Of a stretch of DNA of 64,000 bases, positions 14,481 through 23,809 are shown in pieces. The notes beneath the pieces are model-generated. The model had not been told where the DNA came from. It saw only the letters and a list, made by a program, of their open reading frames with translations, and ran no database searches. Positions within the stretch are counted from its first letter, which is position 1. Each line of letters begins with the position of its first letter. The DNA is taken from contig NC_089451.1 in NCBI RefSeq assembly GCF_026210795.1, forward strand, positions 1,286,001 through 1,350,000, read 5' to 3'. This stretch comes from Rhizophagus irregularis (Eukaryota; Glomeromycota; Glomeromycetes; Glomerales; Glomeraceae). The position numbers were made by a program, and so were the translations under genes.

Positions 14481-15300
14481 ACTATTTTTTATATTTTGTC
14501 TACTTTGCGAAATTTTAAATGATTTTTCTGTTTGTGTAACAATATTGAGCGAGTTTATTTTATATTGATGAAAGAAAGAAAAGGAAATGAGATTTATTTT
14601 AAATTATTAAAACTTGTTAATATATAAAAGTCCGTCGAAATTAATTATAGATTGCCGATCACTTTGTATCGTTCGGCAATTAAATCTATTTTTCCATGTG
14701 CTATTACGTAATTCTAATTTTTGTATATTAATTAAATTTGAAAAAAAATTCCTTCTAATGGTAAATAAGATTATAGGCATGTTTTATTTTTTTTATCCAT
14801 TAACGCAAACAACCATAAGTGATATCATTGAAATATAGCCCGAAAAAAATAAAAATCAATGAAAATTTCTAATTTTAGTTAAATCCTCGGAGAAAAATGG
14901 TGATAAAAAATTTGCCATAACAATGTAAAAATGTATTGTATCAGAAATAATACGACCCGAAGAAAAACAAATAATCGTGGTCATTCCTTCTATTTTTGGT
15001 TAAAACCTTCCAAAAATTTACTGCGCACATCAAAAAATAATTGTAGACAAATAAAATGACTACAGTATTCGGTAGAGGTGTGTCGGTCGTTACACGCCTG
15101 TATTTTCATACGTTAAAAATAGCATAAGATCGGATCTTTGTTTTTGATTCTCACGTTTTCCCCAAAAAAATTTAAAGCTCGTCTGTTATAAATTGTACCA
15201 AAATGAAATTGGTACTAGCAAATTAATTAATTAAGCTGAACATTTTTAATAAATAGCGGCCGTTAAGTCGTAACTTAAGAAGAAATTAATGATTTCTTAA
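14481..15300. other. Intergenic, no gene seen
   Basis: AT-rich; the open frame at 14614-14838 has no supporting features. At 15309 a short plus-strand frame MFLESLPRDIIGYIIF runs into the 3' end of the LINE; it resembles the start of an F-box. Confidence 0.4.
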
Positions 15301-15346
15301 TAGATTATGTTCTTAGAATCACTACCTCGTGATATTATCGGATACA

Positions 15347-17931
15347 TCATCTTCTAATGATGATATCGCTGTTTAAAATTTTAAGCGCATCTAAAATCCA
15401 GTTGTTTTTCCTTTTACTAGTATTTGATATTTCGCCTGGACATTTCGAAGTCCAAATTTTGTTTTGCTCTTGGGTCATTTTTATTTTGAATATTATTTTT
15501 AGTTTTTCATTACCATTTGCCTGGTAATTTAAGTTTTTGCACAACATTTCTATTTGAAGATCGTATATGTGTTTAGCGCCTAATAAATCTTTTTCGTAAA
15601 TTATGAAATTAGGAGTTGACTTCGCTAAACCTGCTCTTTTCTTTATTATTGCATTGATCCTTGTCATCATTTTGTTGCATTCGTCTTTTGTCAGAACGAT
15701 TGCCGCCAATTGATATTCTATCCTTGGCATAATTACGATATTCCATACAGCGATAATCTGCTTTTCGTTCAATCTTTTCCAATTGAATATATTACATGCG
15801 CTGTTTATTATTGTAGTTATTTTTTTCTTATATATGGCTCTTTTATTATCGTGTCGAAAGAAAATTCCCAAGTATCTATTTCCTTCCTCATTGTTGACTT
15901 TTTTTATTTTTTCTCCTTCGATGACTAAATCATTGATCTTATTATTTATTTTTATGAGCTCGTATTTCGATATATTTGCCTTGATATCGTTAATCTTAAA
16001 GAACTGATGACATATATCTATCATTTTTCCTAATTGTTATTTGTTTTGACTAATTAATGTTGTGTCGTCCATAAATGCTGTGACGTTTATTGATATTTCT
16101 AATAATTCTTTTTTGTTATTTCCTTTATCAAATATTTTTTCCTCATGTAAGCTGTAACCCGTCTCTTCTTTTATTTCGTTTAATCTACATAAAAGCGCGT
16201 CATAAAAAATTCTCCAGAGTATTGGCGACCACACTTCGCCTTGGTCTATACCGTCTTCTACCTGATAACTTTCTGTTAGTTCGTTATTGACTAAAATCTT
16301 ATTTGATCTATTTAATGATATATCCATTACTAAGTTTATAAAACTTTTTGGCAATTTTATTCGTTCTAAACTTTTCTTTAACATTGTCGTGTTAACTGAA
16401 TCGTAGGCCTTGGATATGTCCATTAAAAGTATCCAAGCTTCTTTTTTGTAATTGTTAGCGTCTTCTATTATTGCTTGGATTATTTTAATCGGCTCTAACA
16501 TACTTTCATTTTTAAGTGCCGCAAAATTTGTGTTCGTCAATATTTGTTCTTTCGTTAAAATTTCGTTTAGCCTATTCACCAAAATTTTAAACCATATTTT
16601 CCTGGCTGTTTCTAGTAGAACTATCGGCCTCGTTAAACTTAGTTCTTGATTCCAATTGGATCTTGTAGTTTTATTGATCGGATAGATTATGCCTTTTTTC
16701 CATTCATCGAGTACATTTTCTTTGGACATGCTTTCATTGATAATTTCTAATAATATTTTCCTTGTCAGTATCTTGCTTTTCTTCCAAAAGTCGTATGGTA
16801 TACCACTTTGTCCTGGCGCTTTGTTTGTTTTTAAATTACTTAAAACTAAATCTAGTTCGTCCATTTCTATCGGATCCATTAAATTTTTATAAATTTCTTC
16901 GTTCACGTCTTCTTTAGGGCTATAAATCTCTCGCCATTCATGATTGAAATCTATTTCGTCCAGGTCTATTTCTCTTTTCCTCGTCCATCCTTTATAATGA
17001 TTTGTTACTATTTCTTTGATTACTTCTTGGTCTTTTTCGATCGTGATTTTATCTTTTTCTTTTATTATTAAGCTTGACATGTTAATTTTTCCTCTTTTCT
17101 TCTCTAAGATTCTATTTATCATTTTTCCTATATCTTCTTCTAAGTATAACTCTCTTTTCCTTATGTTAACTTCTATTTTTAGATTCATTATCTTTTCGTA
17201 AGTTTTTCTCATAATATCTTTTCTAGTCTTTGTTCTTTCTATTAATTCTTTTCTAAAATCGTATTTTCTTAATTTGTCTATTGTGATGCTGTATTTACTT
17301 CGTATTTCTATCCTGTCGTGGATTTTAATCAGATTTCTAATTTTAATTGCATTGAATTTTCCTGTGTCGCTCGTTCCCCATTCTTCTATTTCGATATATT
17401 TGTTGAATTCTTTAAAAGTGTATTCATATTGTTCTGAAGTTCTGTTTCTCCATAAACTCGTTATTACTTTGTCAACTATTTTCCTTATACCATGTTCGAT
17501 GTTATCTATTTTCTCCATGGTTTCATATTCATCTATTAAATTTTCGAGTTTTTCTTCGTTCGTTCTTTCTTCTTCTGGAATTGTTTTGTTATTCTTTCTT
17601 TCGTTTCTTATTGTCTTTATTTCTGCCAATCTTGTTTTTTTCTCCTTTCCGATTATCTCTACTATTTTGTCCCAAATTTGTTCTCTGTTTATTTGTTTTA
17701 TCATATTTCCATCTAAATTTTCTAGCTTTTGTTCCACTTTTTCCGTTATTATGTTCCAGTCGTCTTGCTCGAATTTTATGTGTCTTGATTCTTTTCTTAT
17801 TTTTCTAATGTGATCTAATCTATTTCTTTCAAGTGGTTCTTTTATCTTCATTTTGATCGTCAGTGCTTTGTGATCTGTCTCGAAGTCCTCTATATCCATT
17901 ATCTCATAACTTATAATTTCTTCAAGAACGC
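15347..17931 (-). pseudogene. LINE ORF2, 3' part: endonuclease end, reverse transcriptase and C-terminus
   Basis: This is the downstream half of a non-LTR retrotransposon polyprotein. The last endonuclease motif TDHKAL is near 17870. RT motifs follow in order: NKAPGQSGIPYDFW (~16800), motif A MDISKAYDSV (~16420), motif B GIDQGEVWSP (~16240) and motif C AFMDDTTLIS (~16060). One TAA at 16037-16039 interrupts the frame just after motif C. The same frame resumes (QLGKMIDICHQFF) and runs 225 codons to a stop at 15347. Upstream the frame is cut at 17931 by the 10.8-kb element; the rest of ORF2 continues in the same frame at 28707 and above. Apart from the insertion and one stop, ORF2 is intact, so it decayed recently. 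It would nick target DNA and prime reverse transcription. Confidence 0.85.
17928..17931. repeat. Left target site duplication ACGC
   Basis: ACGC directly before TGAGATCC; the matching ACGC follows the right end at 28703-28706. Removing the element and one copy joins GAAG of the upstream LINE half to GCGTTCTTGAA in frame. Confidence 0.85.
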
Positions 17932-18067
17932 TGAGATCCCCCAATTCCCCCTGTCATCAATTTACAAGGTTGCCACATCGAACGGGCATTCTCATGGTCA
18001 AACGAACGAATGCCCGTTCGATGTGGCAACCTTGTAAATTGATGACAGGGGGAATTGGGGGATCTCA
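17932..18067. repeat. 136-bp perfect palindrome at the left terminus
   Basis: Arms 17932-17991 and 18008-18067 are exact reverse complements (60 of 60). The 16-nt loop is TCATGGTCAAACGAAC. The palindrome starts TG and ends CA. Two bases after it, TGGTGCATGCTCCGAGA could be a primer binding site for a tRNA 3' end; the CTCGG implied in the complementary tRNA fits a T-stem. The right terminus has only one arm plus the loop sequence. Confidence 0.9.
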
Positions 18068-19702
18068 TATGGTGCATGCTCCGAGAAAGGAAATGATCAT
18101 CATCACATGATTATTATTAACATGAAAATTTAATTTCGTTAGTAAGTCACTGATAGGTATTATTAATCAATATTTTATTTTTAGAATTTATTTTTAGATT
18201 TCAGGTTTTGACGAGTTCAAAAGGAACCAATAAATCAATGAGGATTTAACGAGTTAAAAACTTGAAAAGGCGAAAGATTGGAGTTTGGAGTTGTGCAAGT
18301 AATCACTTAATCGATAGAAAGCACAAGAATGTTTCTTTCGGGAATAAAGTACCTGAGAAATTTCATAAGGAGATGTGGAAGTTAAAGATGGATTTTAGAA
18401 TAAAGATTAATAATGGAGAACACCAATGTATTATCCGGGGTTCATCTGTGTGGTATGGGTTACCTCTGAGTTTGGATTTTGGATAAATGCTCGAAATTGG
18501 AAAATTTTTATTCTTCGACATTAAAGATTATAACGTATGGGTTACGTCAAATCTGGATACCCAGCTCAATAACACGTGAATTGCTTTGGGGACGGGGAAT
18601 GAAAATTGTAAAGACACCTACTATCAAGAAACATTGGATGGATAAAATGGGACAAACCTGTAAACTATCATGCTTTGACCGAAGGGTAAAAGATAGAGAT
18701 AAGCTCAGTATAGGTCCACCAATTTAAGAAAGTTGGTTTAGATGAGTTTTATGGATAGCAGATGACTTTCGAAACTGGATTTCAGAAGATTAGATTCACC
18801 CGTTAAGAGACGAGTCGGCCAACGAAGGAGGAAAAGACGGATATGTTGTATTGTTACAGGTCCTAGACTACATTTCAGATGAGGGTTCCTGGTGTAGTGT
18901 TCTAGTTCACGCTTTCATTACAATGTTCCGTTAAAAGAAGATAACAGAGAAGGATATTTACACATTAACGAGCCGTATAATGAACATTACGTGCAGTATT
19001 TAATAATAGAGTAAAATTTGAAAAAGAACATTTATTTAAAAAAGAATATTTATTTGAAAAAGAACATTTATTTAAAAAAGAATATTTATTTGGAAAAAGA
19101 ACATTTATTTGAAAAGAAGGACATTTATCTGAAAAGAACGACATTTTATGCGTTATAGATTAATTTATATAGTATAGAATATATAGAGCAAGAAGGATTT
19201 ATGTGGACGATAAGAAAGATTGGAAATTCGCAAACCTTAAAACTCCAAAATTTTCATAAAGTTTGTGATATGTGAAATTATGGATCTTGGTGACAAAAAA
19301 GTGTGACAAAAAGATGTGACAAAAAGATGTGACAAAAAGAGGTGATAAGTGAAATTAGGAATTACGGTGACAAAAAGATGTGACATGTAAAATTAGGGAT
19401 ATCGGTGATAAAAGATAAATTTTAGGGCGCAGTAAAAACCTCCGCAGCCTGAGGAGATCGTGGACTTAGAAAAATTTTTGAAACTTTAAGGCGCAGCAAA
19501 AATTAATAGTAAAATATGGCATAGTGAATATATAGAACCGAAAGATGGAATTTAAAGATTGGAAGAAGTAATCTATTCAAAGATAAAAGAATGTTTAGAA
19601 GATCAAAAATAGAAATGATAAGAGCGAAATATATATATATAGAGAGAGGAGTCCGATTGAAATTCTGGATGGATATTCATAGCAATTTAACTAAAGCATA
19701 CA
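18068..19702 (+). other. 5' leader of the element with two short tandem repeats
   Basis: No frame longer than 82 codons and nothing recognisable. Tandem repeats: GAACATTTATTTAAAAAA/GAATATTTATTTGAAAAA units at about 19018-19150, and GTGACAAAAAGAT units at about 19295-19340 with a weaker return at 19368. GGCGCAG occurs twice (19425 and 19490). A TATATATATAGAGA stretch at about 19629 lies 70 bp before the gag ATG. No sequence here matches the 3' LTR-like region as a direct repeat, by eye. Confidence 0.5.
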
Positions 19703-22700
19703 ATGGAATGGTACCATCAATGGGAAAGCGAATATAGAACACATAAAGAGGAACACGAATTAGGAACGGAAGAATTGGACGAATGTTTAAATTGTGAATT
19801 ATGTTATCCAATAGTAGATGAACCAATAGTATTCAAGAAATTTTGGGATGCATTATTTAAATTTGAAGATGCAATAATAATATATAATGATGTAACAATT
19901 AAGGGAGTATTAGATTTATTAAGTATGAATAATTCAGAAAGAGAAGATACAATACATAAAGGGAAATGTAGAGACATAATGGATAGAATAACGGAATCAA
20001 TAAGATATAGAATACAACCAAAAATGAAAGAAAGGGGATTACGAACAATTATATTAGTAATTGTAAGAGATTGTATTGAAAGAAATCTGGGGAATGAAGT
20101 ATTTGATAGATTAATTGGGAATCCTGAATTAATAGAACACAAATATATTTTGGAAGATTGGGATGTTGAAAGAAGGTTTGAGAAATTTTGGCAATGGTAT
20201 AGAATCACATCAAAAGAAATTGGACCATTACGAGTAAAGACAGGAGCAACAGAGACGTTTAGGGAGTTACTATATGAAGAAGAAGGAATAGCTATGAATG
20301 AGGAGAAAGTAAAGGAACTAATGTCCAAAATAGAATATGAGAACATACATATAGAAAATGTTCACGAATATCACAAGAATATGATGCAAAAGATAATAAG
20401 AATATTTATAGATACTAGGGGATTTACAAAAGAACCAGAAGATTCAGAAAGTGAAGATAGTCCAGCAAGTTACGAATTGGAAAATGATTCCGAGGAAGAA
20501 TTAGAGATAATAATAGGAGATAAATCATGGAAATTTAGTGAATTAAGAAGAAGGTCAAATGTTATGGATGAAGATCAACTGAGGTACATTTGGAAGATAG
20601 GAATAAAGTTGATGATAGAAATGGATATATTGGTAACGAGAATATTTATGGATAAAATTCAAGAGATAGAGGAATTGGATGAAAGGGAAAAAGAATTGAG
20701 GATAAAAGAATGGTTAGAAAAAGAAACAATAAGATGTGAAAAATGTGGTAATAGAAGGTTCGAAATGGACGAAGCGGATAGCGAATGCGGGGAATGTGTT
20801 AAAGAAGCGCAGAAGAATGAACAAGATGAGCTAATAGAATTAAGAAACAACTTAGAAAAATTGGGATATGAAATAGATGTGTCAGAAATTCAAAGAATGA
20901 AGAGTTTTGGGATAAATAATCGAATAATAGTAACTAAAGAATTTGTGGAAGAATATATGGAAATGATAGATTTGGAAGATAAAGAATTAAGAAAAGAAAT
21001 TCATAAGTGGTTGAACAAGAATACAACTTGGTGCGAAAGATGCGAAATAAGATGGATGAATGATATGTTTAGATTAGGATGGATGGATGATATGTCTAGA
21101 GTAAGAGGAATGGTATGCAAAGATTGTGAAGAAGAAAATATCGATGAAATTGATGATCGGGTAAAAAGATTACAGAAGATTTTTGAAGATATTGGAACAA
21201 TAATAACTGAAGAAGAATTGTTGAGATTAACTAGTATGGGATATACAGATGGAGAAATTTTAGATAAAGAATTCATTGAAATCTTTCAAGAAAATAAAGA
21301 TGAGTCGGAAAAAGAATTGAAGAAAAAATTAGATAAGTTGTTGAAAGAACAAGCGGGAATAATAGATAGTGAAGAAAGTGGTGAAAGAAGCGATAATGAA
21401 GAATCAGAAGAAGATAATACAGATGATTCAGAAAAGATTGGAGAAATACTAAGTCCGGATGAAAGATGGGATGAAGATATTGAAAATTTTAACGAAGAAG
21501 AGTTTGAAGATGAAGTTGAAAATGTTATAAATAGAGGGGATAGCGACTTAAGTCAAAACTCAGATACGAATAGTTCATTGAATATTAAAAATTCTGACAA
21601 CGAAAGTGAATTATCTGATTACAATTTACGAGATTTATTCCAAGAGAATATATTAAATATGGCAACTGAGAACCAAATAAAAAGAGTAATAGAGAATGCT
21701 TTAGGTTATCCAGCTAATACTTTGAACGCAGCAGTAGGAGCAGGAGGAAGTTTGATAGAAAGGATCGAAAATGCAGGGAATGAAGCAGGAGGAACAATTA
21801 GTATACCACTCTTTTATGGAAGAGAAGATGAAGATGTTACCGATTGGGTTAGACAATTCGAGGTAGCATTTGCAGCAGTCGGAAAAGCAGCGGGAGCTAA
21901 TGGCGTAAGACAAGCGGTATACGCAGCAGCACATTTAAGAGGGGCAGCAGCACAATGGTATAATGAAATGAAAGAAGTAAATGCGGGTCACTTAGTGAAT
22001 TGGGCAGATGCAGATAATGATAATGATTTAAAGCATAGAATAAAAAGGAGATTTACCAGAGAGGATGTTAGAAGAAAGAAAATGCTAGAATTAAGAAAAA
22101 CTCGACAGGAAGTAGATGAAAGTGTTGAGGAATACACAAGAAGATTTAGACAAATATTAAGAATAGCAACTAGGGGACATGCCTTAGCAGATGAATATCA
22201 AGTAGATTTTTATATCGAAGGATTAGAACCAACAATAGGGTATCAAGTTAGAAGACAGAATCCAGGGAACTTAAATGGGGCAATAGAAATAGCAGTAAGA
22301 GAAGAAGGTGCAAAGGACGAATTTATTAGGAAAGCAATAGGACAGCCAATTAGTACAAGGATAGACACCGGAAAAGATGATAATAGACAGAATATGTTCG
22401 CAAAACCATTGAACGAAAATTATGAGGACGAATTAGCTGAAATGCTTAAAGAAAAGGCGAAAATTAGTAAATTAGAAAGAATGGTAGCAAATATGGAGAG
22501 AAGATTAAATGACGATAATAGGAATAGGTATCGACCAAATATGGGAAGGAGATTAAATAATGGTAATAGGAATAGTTATCAACCAAATCAGAATAGGGTA
22601 CCAACGTGTTTCGGATGTAATAGAGTGGGGCATTACAGGAATAATTGTCCCGAAGGAAGGAATGCAAGAGTAAATATGATAGACGAATATGATGATCAAG

Positions 22701-23296
22701 AAGAATATTATTATGATGAATATGGATACGAGGAACCACAATATAACGGAATATATTACACACAAGGCTATTATGATGATTATGAAGATGGAGAATTAAA
22801 TTATCATAATGAATTATACGCAAAAGATGACGCAGTAAAAGGAAGAAGACAATCAAGAAGAACGAGTCCAATAGTGGGATATAAAAATAATAATGAAGAG
22901 GGAAATTTACAAGAAGAATTAAGGGAAGCAGGAAATAGAATGGATGATAGAGAAATACCAAGTGGTACAACGGCACCAAGTTATATACCTGAACGAACAG
23001 AACAAAACGGGGGTAGACCAATAGGACCAAAAGGAATGAGATGGAGTAATAAAAGGCAAGCTTATTACGACCCAACAGAAGGATTAAGAAAATGGAGAGA
23101 AGCAGGAGGACCAACAAAGCCCAGGGAGTATGGACCAAGATTAACTGACGGAATACCACCTTATGATATTGTGGAAGACGTGAAAAATTGTAGAGCGAAT
23201 ATAACATATGGACAATTAATAAATGGAAATGCTAAGTATCATAAACAATTAAGAGAAGGAACATATAGACCAAGAAGTATAAATGAGAAAAATTGA
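19703..23296 (+). CDS. gag: Gag polyprotein with a long zinc-ribbon N-terminal extension
   Basis: Encodes the particle protein that packages element RNA. It is 1197 codons from an ATG, far longer than usual Ty3 gags. A retrotransposon gag domain starts near residue 700 (LFYGREDEDVTDWVRQFEVA) and ends near 870. A CCHC knuckle has C969, C972, H977 and C982. A conserved IVEDVKNCRANITYGQLI tail precedes the stop. The first ~650 residues are unusual: CxxCxxC at 28-34, then repeated units of acidic helices ending in CxxC ribbons (C345/C348 with C362/C365; C444/C447 with C472/C475). A third unit lacks the ribbon, and a very acidic stretch follows (~560-640). Ends in TGA followed by CTA, in frame with the protease, so readthrough is likely. 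The extension may be an added domain or an ancient fusion. Confidence 0.85.
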   Translation: MEWYHQWESEYRTHKEEHELGTEELDECLNCELCYPIVDEPIVFKKFWDALFKFEDAIIIYNDVTIKGVLDLLSMNNSEREDTIHKGKCRDIMDRITESIRYRIQPKMKERGLRTIILVIVRDCIERNLGNEVFDRLIGNPELIEHKYILEDWDVERRFEKFWQWYRITSKEIGPLRVKTGATETFRELLYEEEGIAMNEEKVKELMSKIEYENIHIENVHEYHKNMMQKIIRIFIDTRGFTKEPEDSESEDSPASYELENDSEEELEIIIGDKSWKFSELRRRSNVMDEDQLRYIWKIGIKLMIEMDILVTRIFMDKIQEIEELDEREKELRIKEWLEKETIRCEKCGNRRFEMDEADSECGECVKEAQKNEQDELIELRNNLEKLGYEIDVSEIQRMKSFGINNRIIVTKEFVEEYMEMIDLEDKELRKEIHKWLNKNTTWCERCEIRWMNDMFRLGWMDDMSRVRGMVCKDCEEENIDEIDDRVKRLQKIFEDIGTIITEEELLRLTSMGYTDGEILDKEFIEIFQENKDESEKELKKKLDKLLKEQAGIIDSEESGERSDNEESEEDNTDDSEKIGEILSPDERWDEDIENFNEEEFEDEVENVINRGDSDLSQNSDTNSSLNIKNSDNESELSDYNLRDLFQENILNMATENQIKRVIENALGYPANTLNAAVGAGGSLIERIENAGNEAGGTISIPLFYGREDEDVTDWVRQFEVAFAAVGKAAGANGVRQAVYAAAHLRGAAAQWYNEMKEVNAGHLVNWADADNDNDLKHRIKRRFTREDVRRKKMLELRKTRQEVDESVEEYTRRFRQILRIATRGHALADEYQVDFYIEGLEPTIGYQVRRQNPGNLNGAIEIAVREEGAKDEFIRKAIGQPISTRIDTGKDDNRQNMFAKPLNENYEDELAEMLKEKAKISKLERMVANMERRLNDDNRNRYRPNMGRRLNNGNRNSYQPNQNRVPTCFGCNRVGHYRNNCPEGRNARVNMIDEYDDQEEYYYDEYGYEEPQYNGIYYTQGYYDDYEDGELNYHNELYAKDDAVKGRRQSRRTSPIVGYKNNNEEGNLQEELREAGNRMDDREIPSGTTAPSYIPERTEQNGGRPIGPKGMRWSNKRQAYYDPTEGLRKWREAGGPTKPREYGPRLTDGIPPYDIVEDVKNCRANITYGQLINGNAKYHKQLREGTYRPRSINEKN

Positions 23297-23299
23297 CTA
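23294..23299 (+). promoter_or_regulatory. Leaky stop context UGA-CUA between gag and protease
   Basis: The gag stop TGA is followed directly by CTA, the classic eukaryotic readthrough context. The downstream protease is in the same frame and its ATG comes only six codons later, at 23315. Confidence 0.6.
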
Positions 23300-23809
23300 C
23301 ACTCGGTGGGAACTATGAAAGATGAAGAAAAAAGAACTACAGCAATGAGAACAGAATTAGAAGTTGAAGATCAATTAGTGAATGTAATAATAGATACCGG
23401 AGCAGCAGTAAGCGTGATAACGGATAAATTAAGAAGAAGATTGAATATACCTATATTTGGAAAAAGTAAATTTAGATGTACAATAGCAAATGGGCAAAAG
23501 ATAGCAGCGTTAGGAAAGGCAAATATAACTTTAAGATACAAAGATGAATTAGAAATACTAAAAGAAGTCGAAGTAATCGATTCAGAAGAAGAGGATCTAA
23601 TTTTGGGAAATGACATATGGAAGTTGTATAATGCAAAAATAAATTTTGAAGATCATACCTTAAGAATAGAAAAACAGGGAGAAATAATAACGATCCCAGT
23701 AGGATATGAAAGAAAAGCAATATATGAAAGCGAAGAGAGTGAGGACGATGAAGAATATGAAAGTAACGATGAGGGAGAGGTATTCAAAATGCACCAGAAT
23801 TTTAAATAG
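23297..23809 (+). CDS. Retropepsin-type aspartic protease
   Basis: Processes the polyprotein. The catalytic triad is IIDTGAAVSVITDKL; counting from the GTG at 23306, D30-T31-G32. The flap region follows (TIANGQKIAALG), and the ILGNDIW motif near residues 97-103 is the usual C-terminal hydrophobic-Gly signature. The frame is the same as gag, so it is probably made as a gag-protease readthrough product; independent starts would be GTG at 23306 or ATG at 23315. The C-terminus is acidic (EESEDDEEYESND). It ends with TAG at 23807-23809, again in the same frame as the RT that follows, so either a second readthrough event or a nonsense mutation separates it from pol. Confidence 0.85.
   Translation, partial: LHSVGTMKDEEKRTTAMRTELEVEDQLVNVIIDTGAAVSVITDKLRRRLNIPIFGKSKFRCTIANGQKIAALGKANITLRYKDELEILKEVEVIDSEEEDLILGNDIWKLYNAKINFEDHTLRIEKQGEIITIPVGYERKAIYESEESEDDEEYESNDEGEVFKMHQNFK

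Noticed and set aside
14614-14838. 74-codon plus-strand frame
   Set aside because: No domain, no splice context, AT-driven.
17274-17813. 179-codon plus-strand open frame
   Set aside because: Antisense shadow of LINE ORF2; phenylalanine/serine/leucine-rich composition of a reversed AT-rich gene.
17932-18067. Solo or 5' LTR of 136 bp
   Set aside because: It has TG...CA ends and a plausible primer site behind it, but no equivalent 136-bp direct repeat exists at the right end; kept only as an alternative.
18262-18727. Two overlapping open frames in the element leader
   Set aside because: Start at non-ATG codons, no motif, composition like leader sequence.
22464-23207. 247-codon minus-strand open frame
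   Set aside because: Antisense shadow of gag; no motif.
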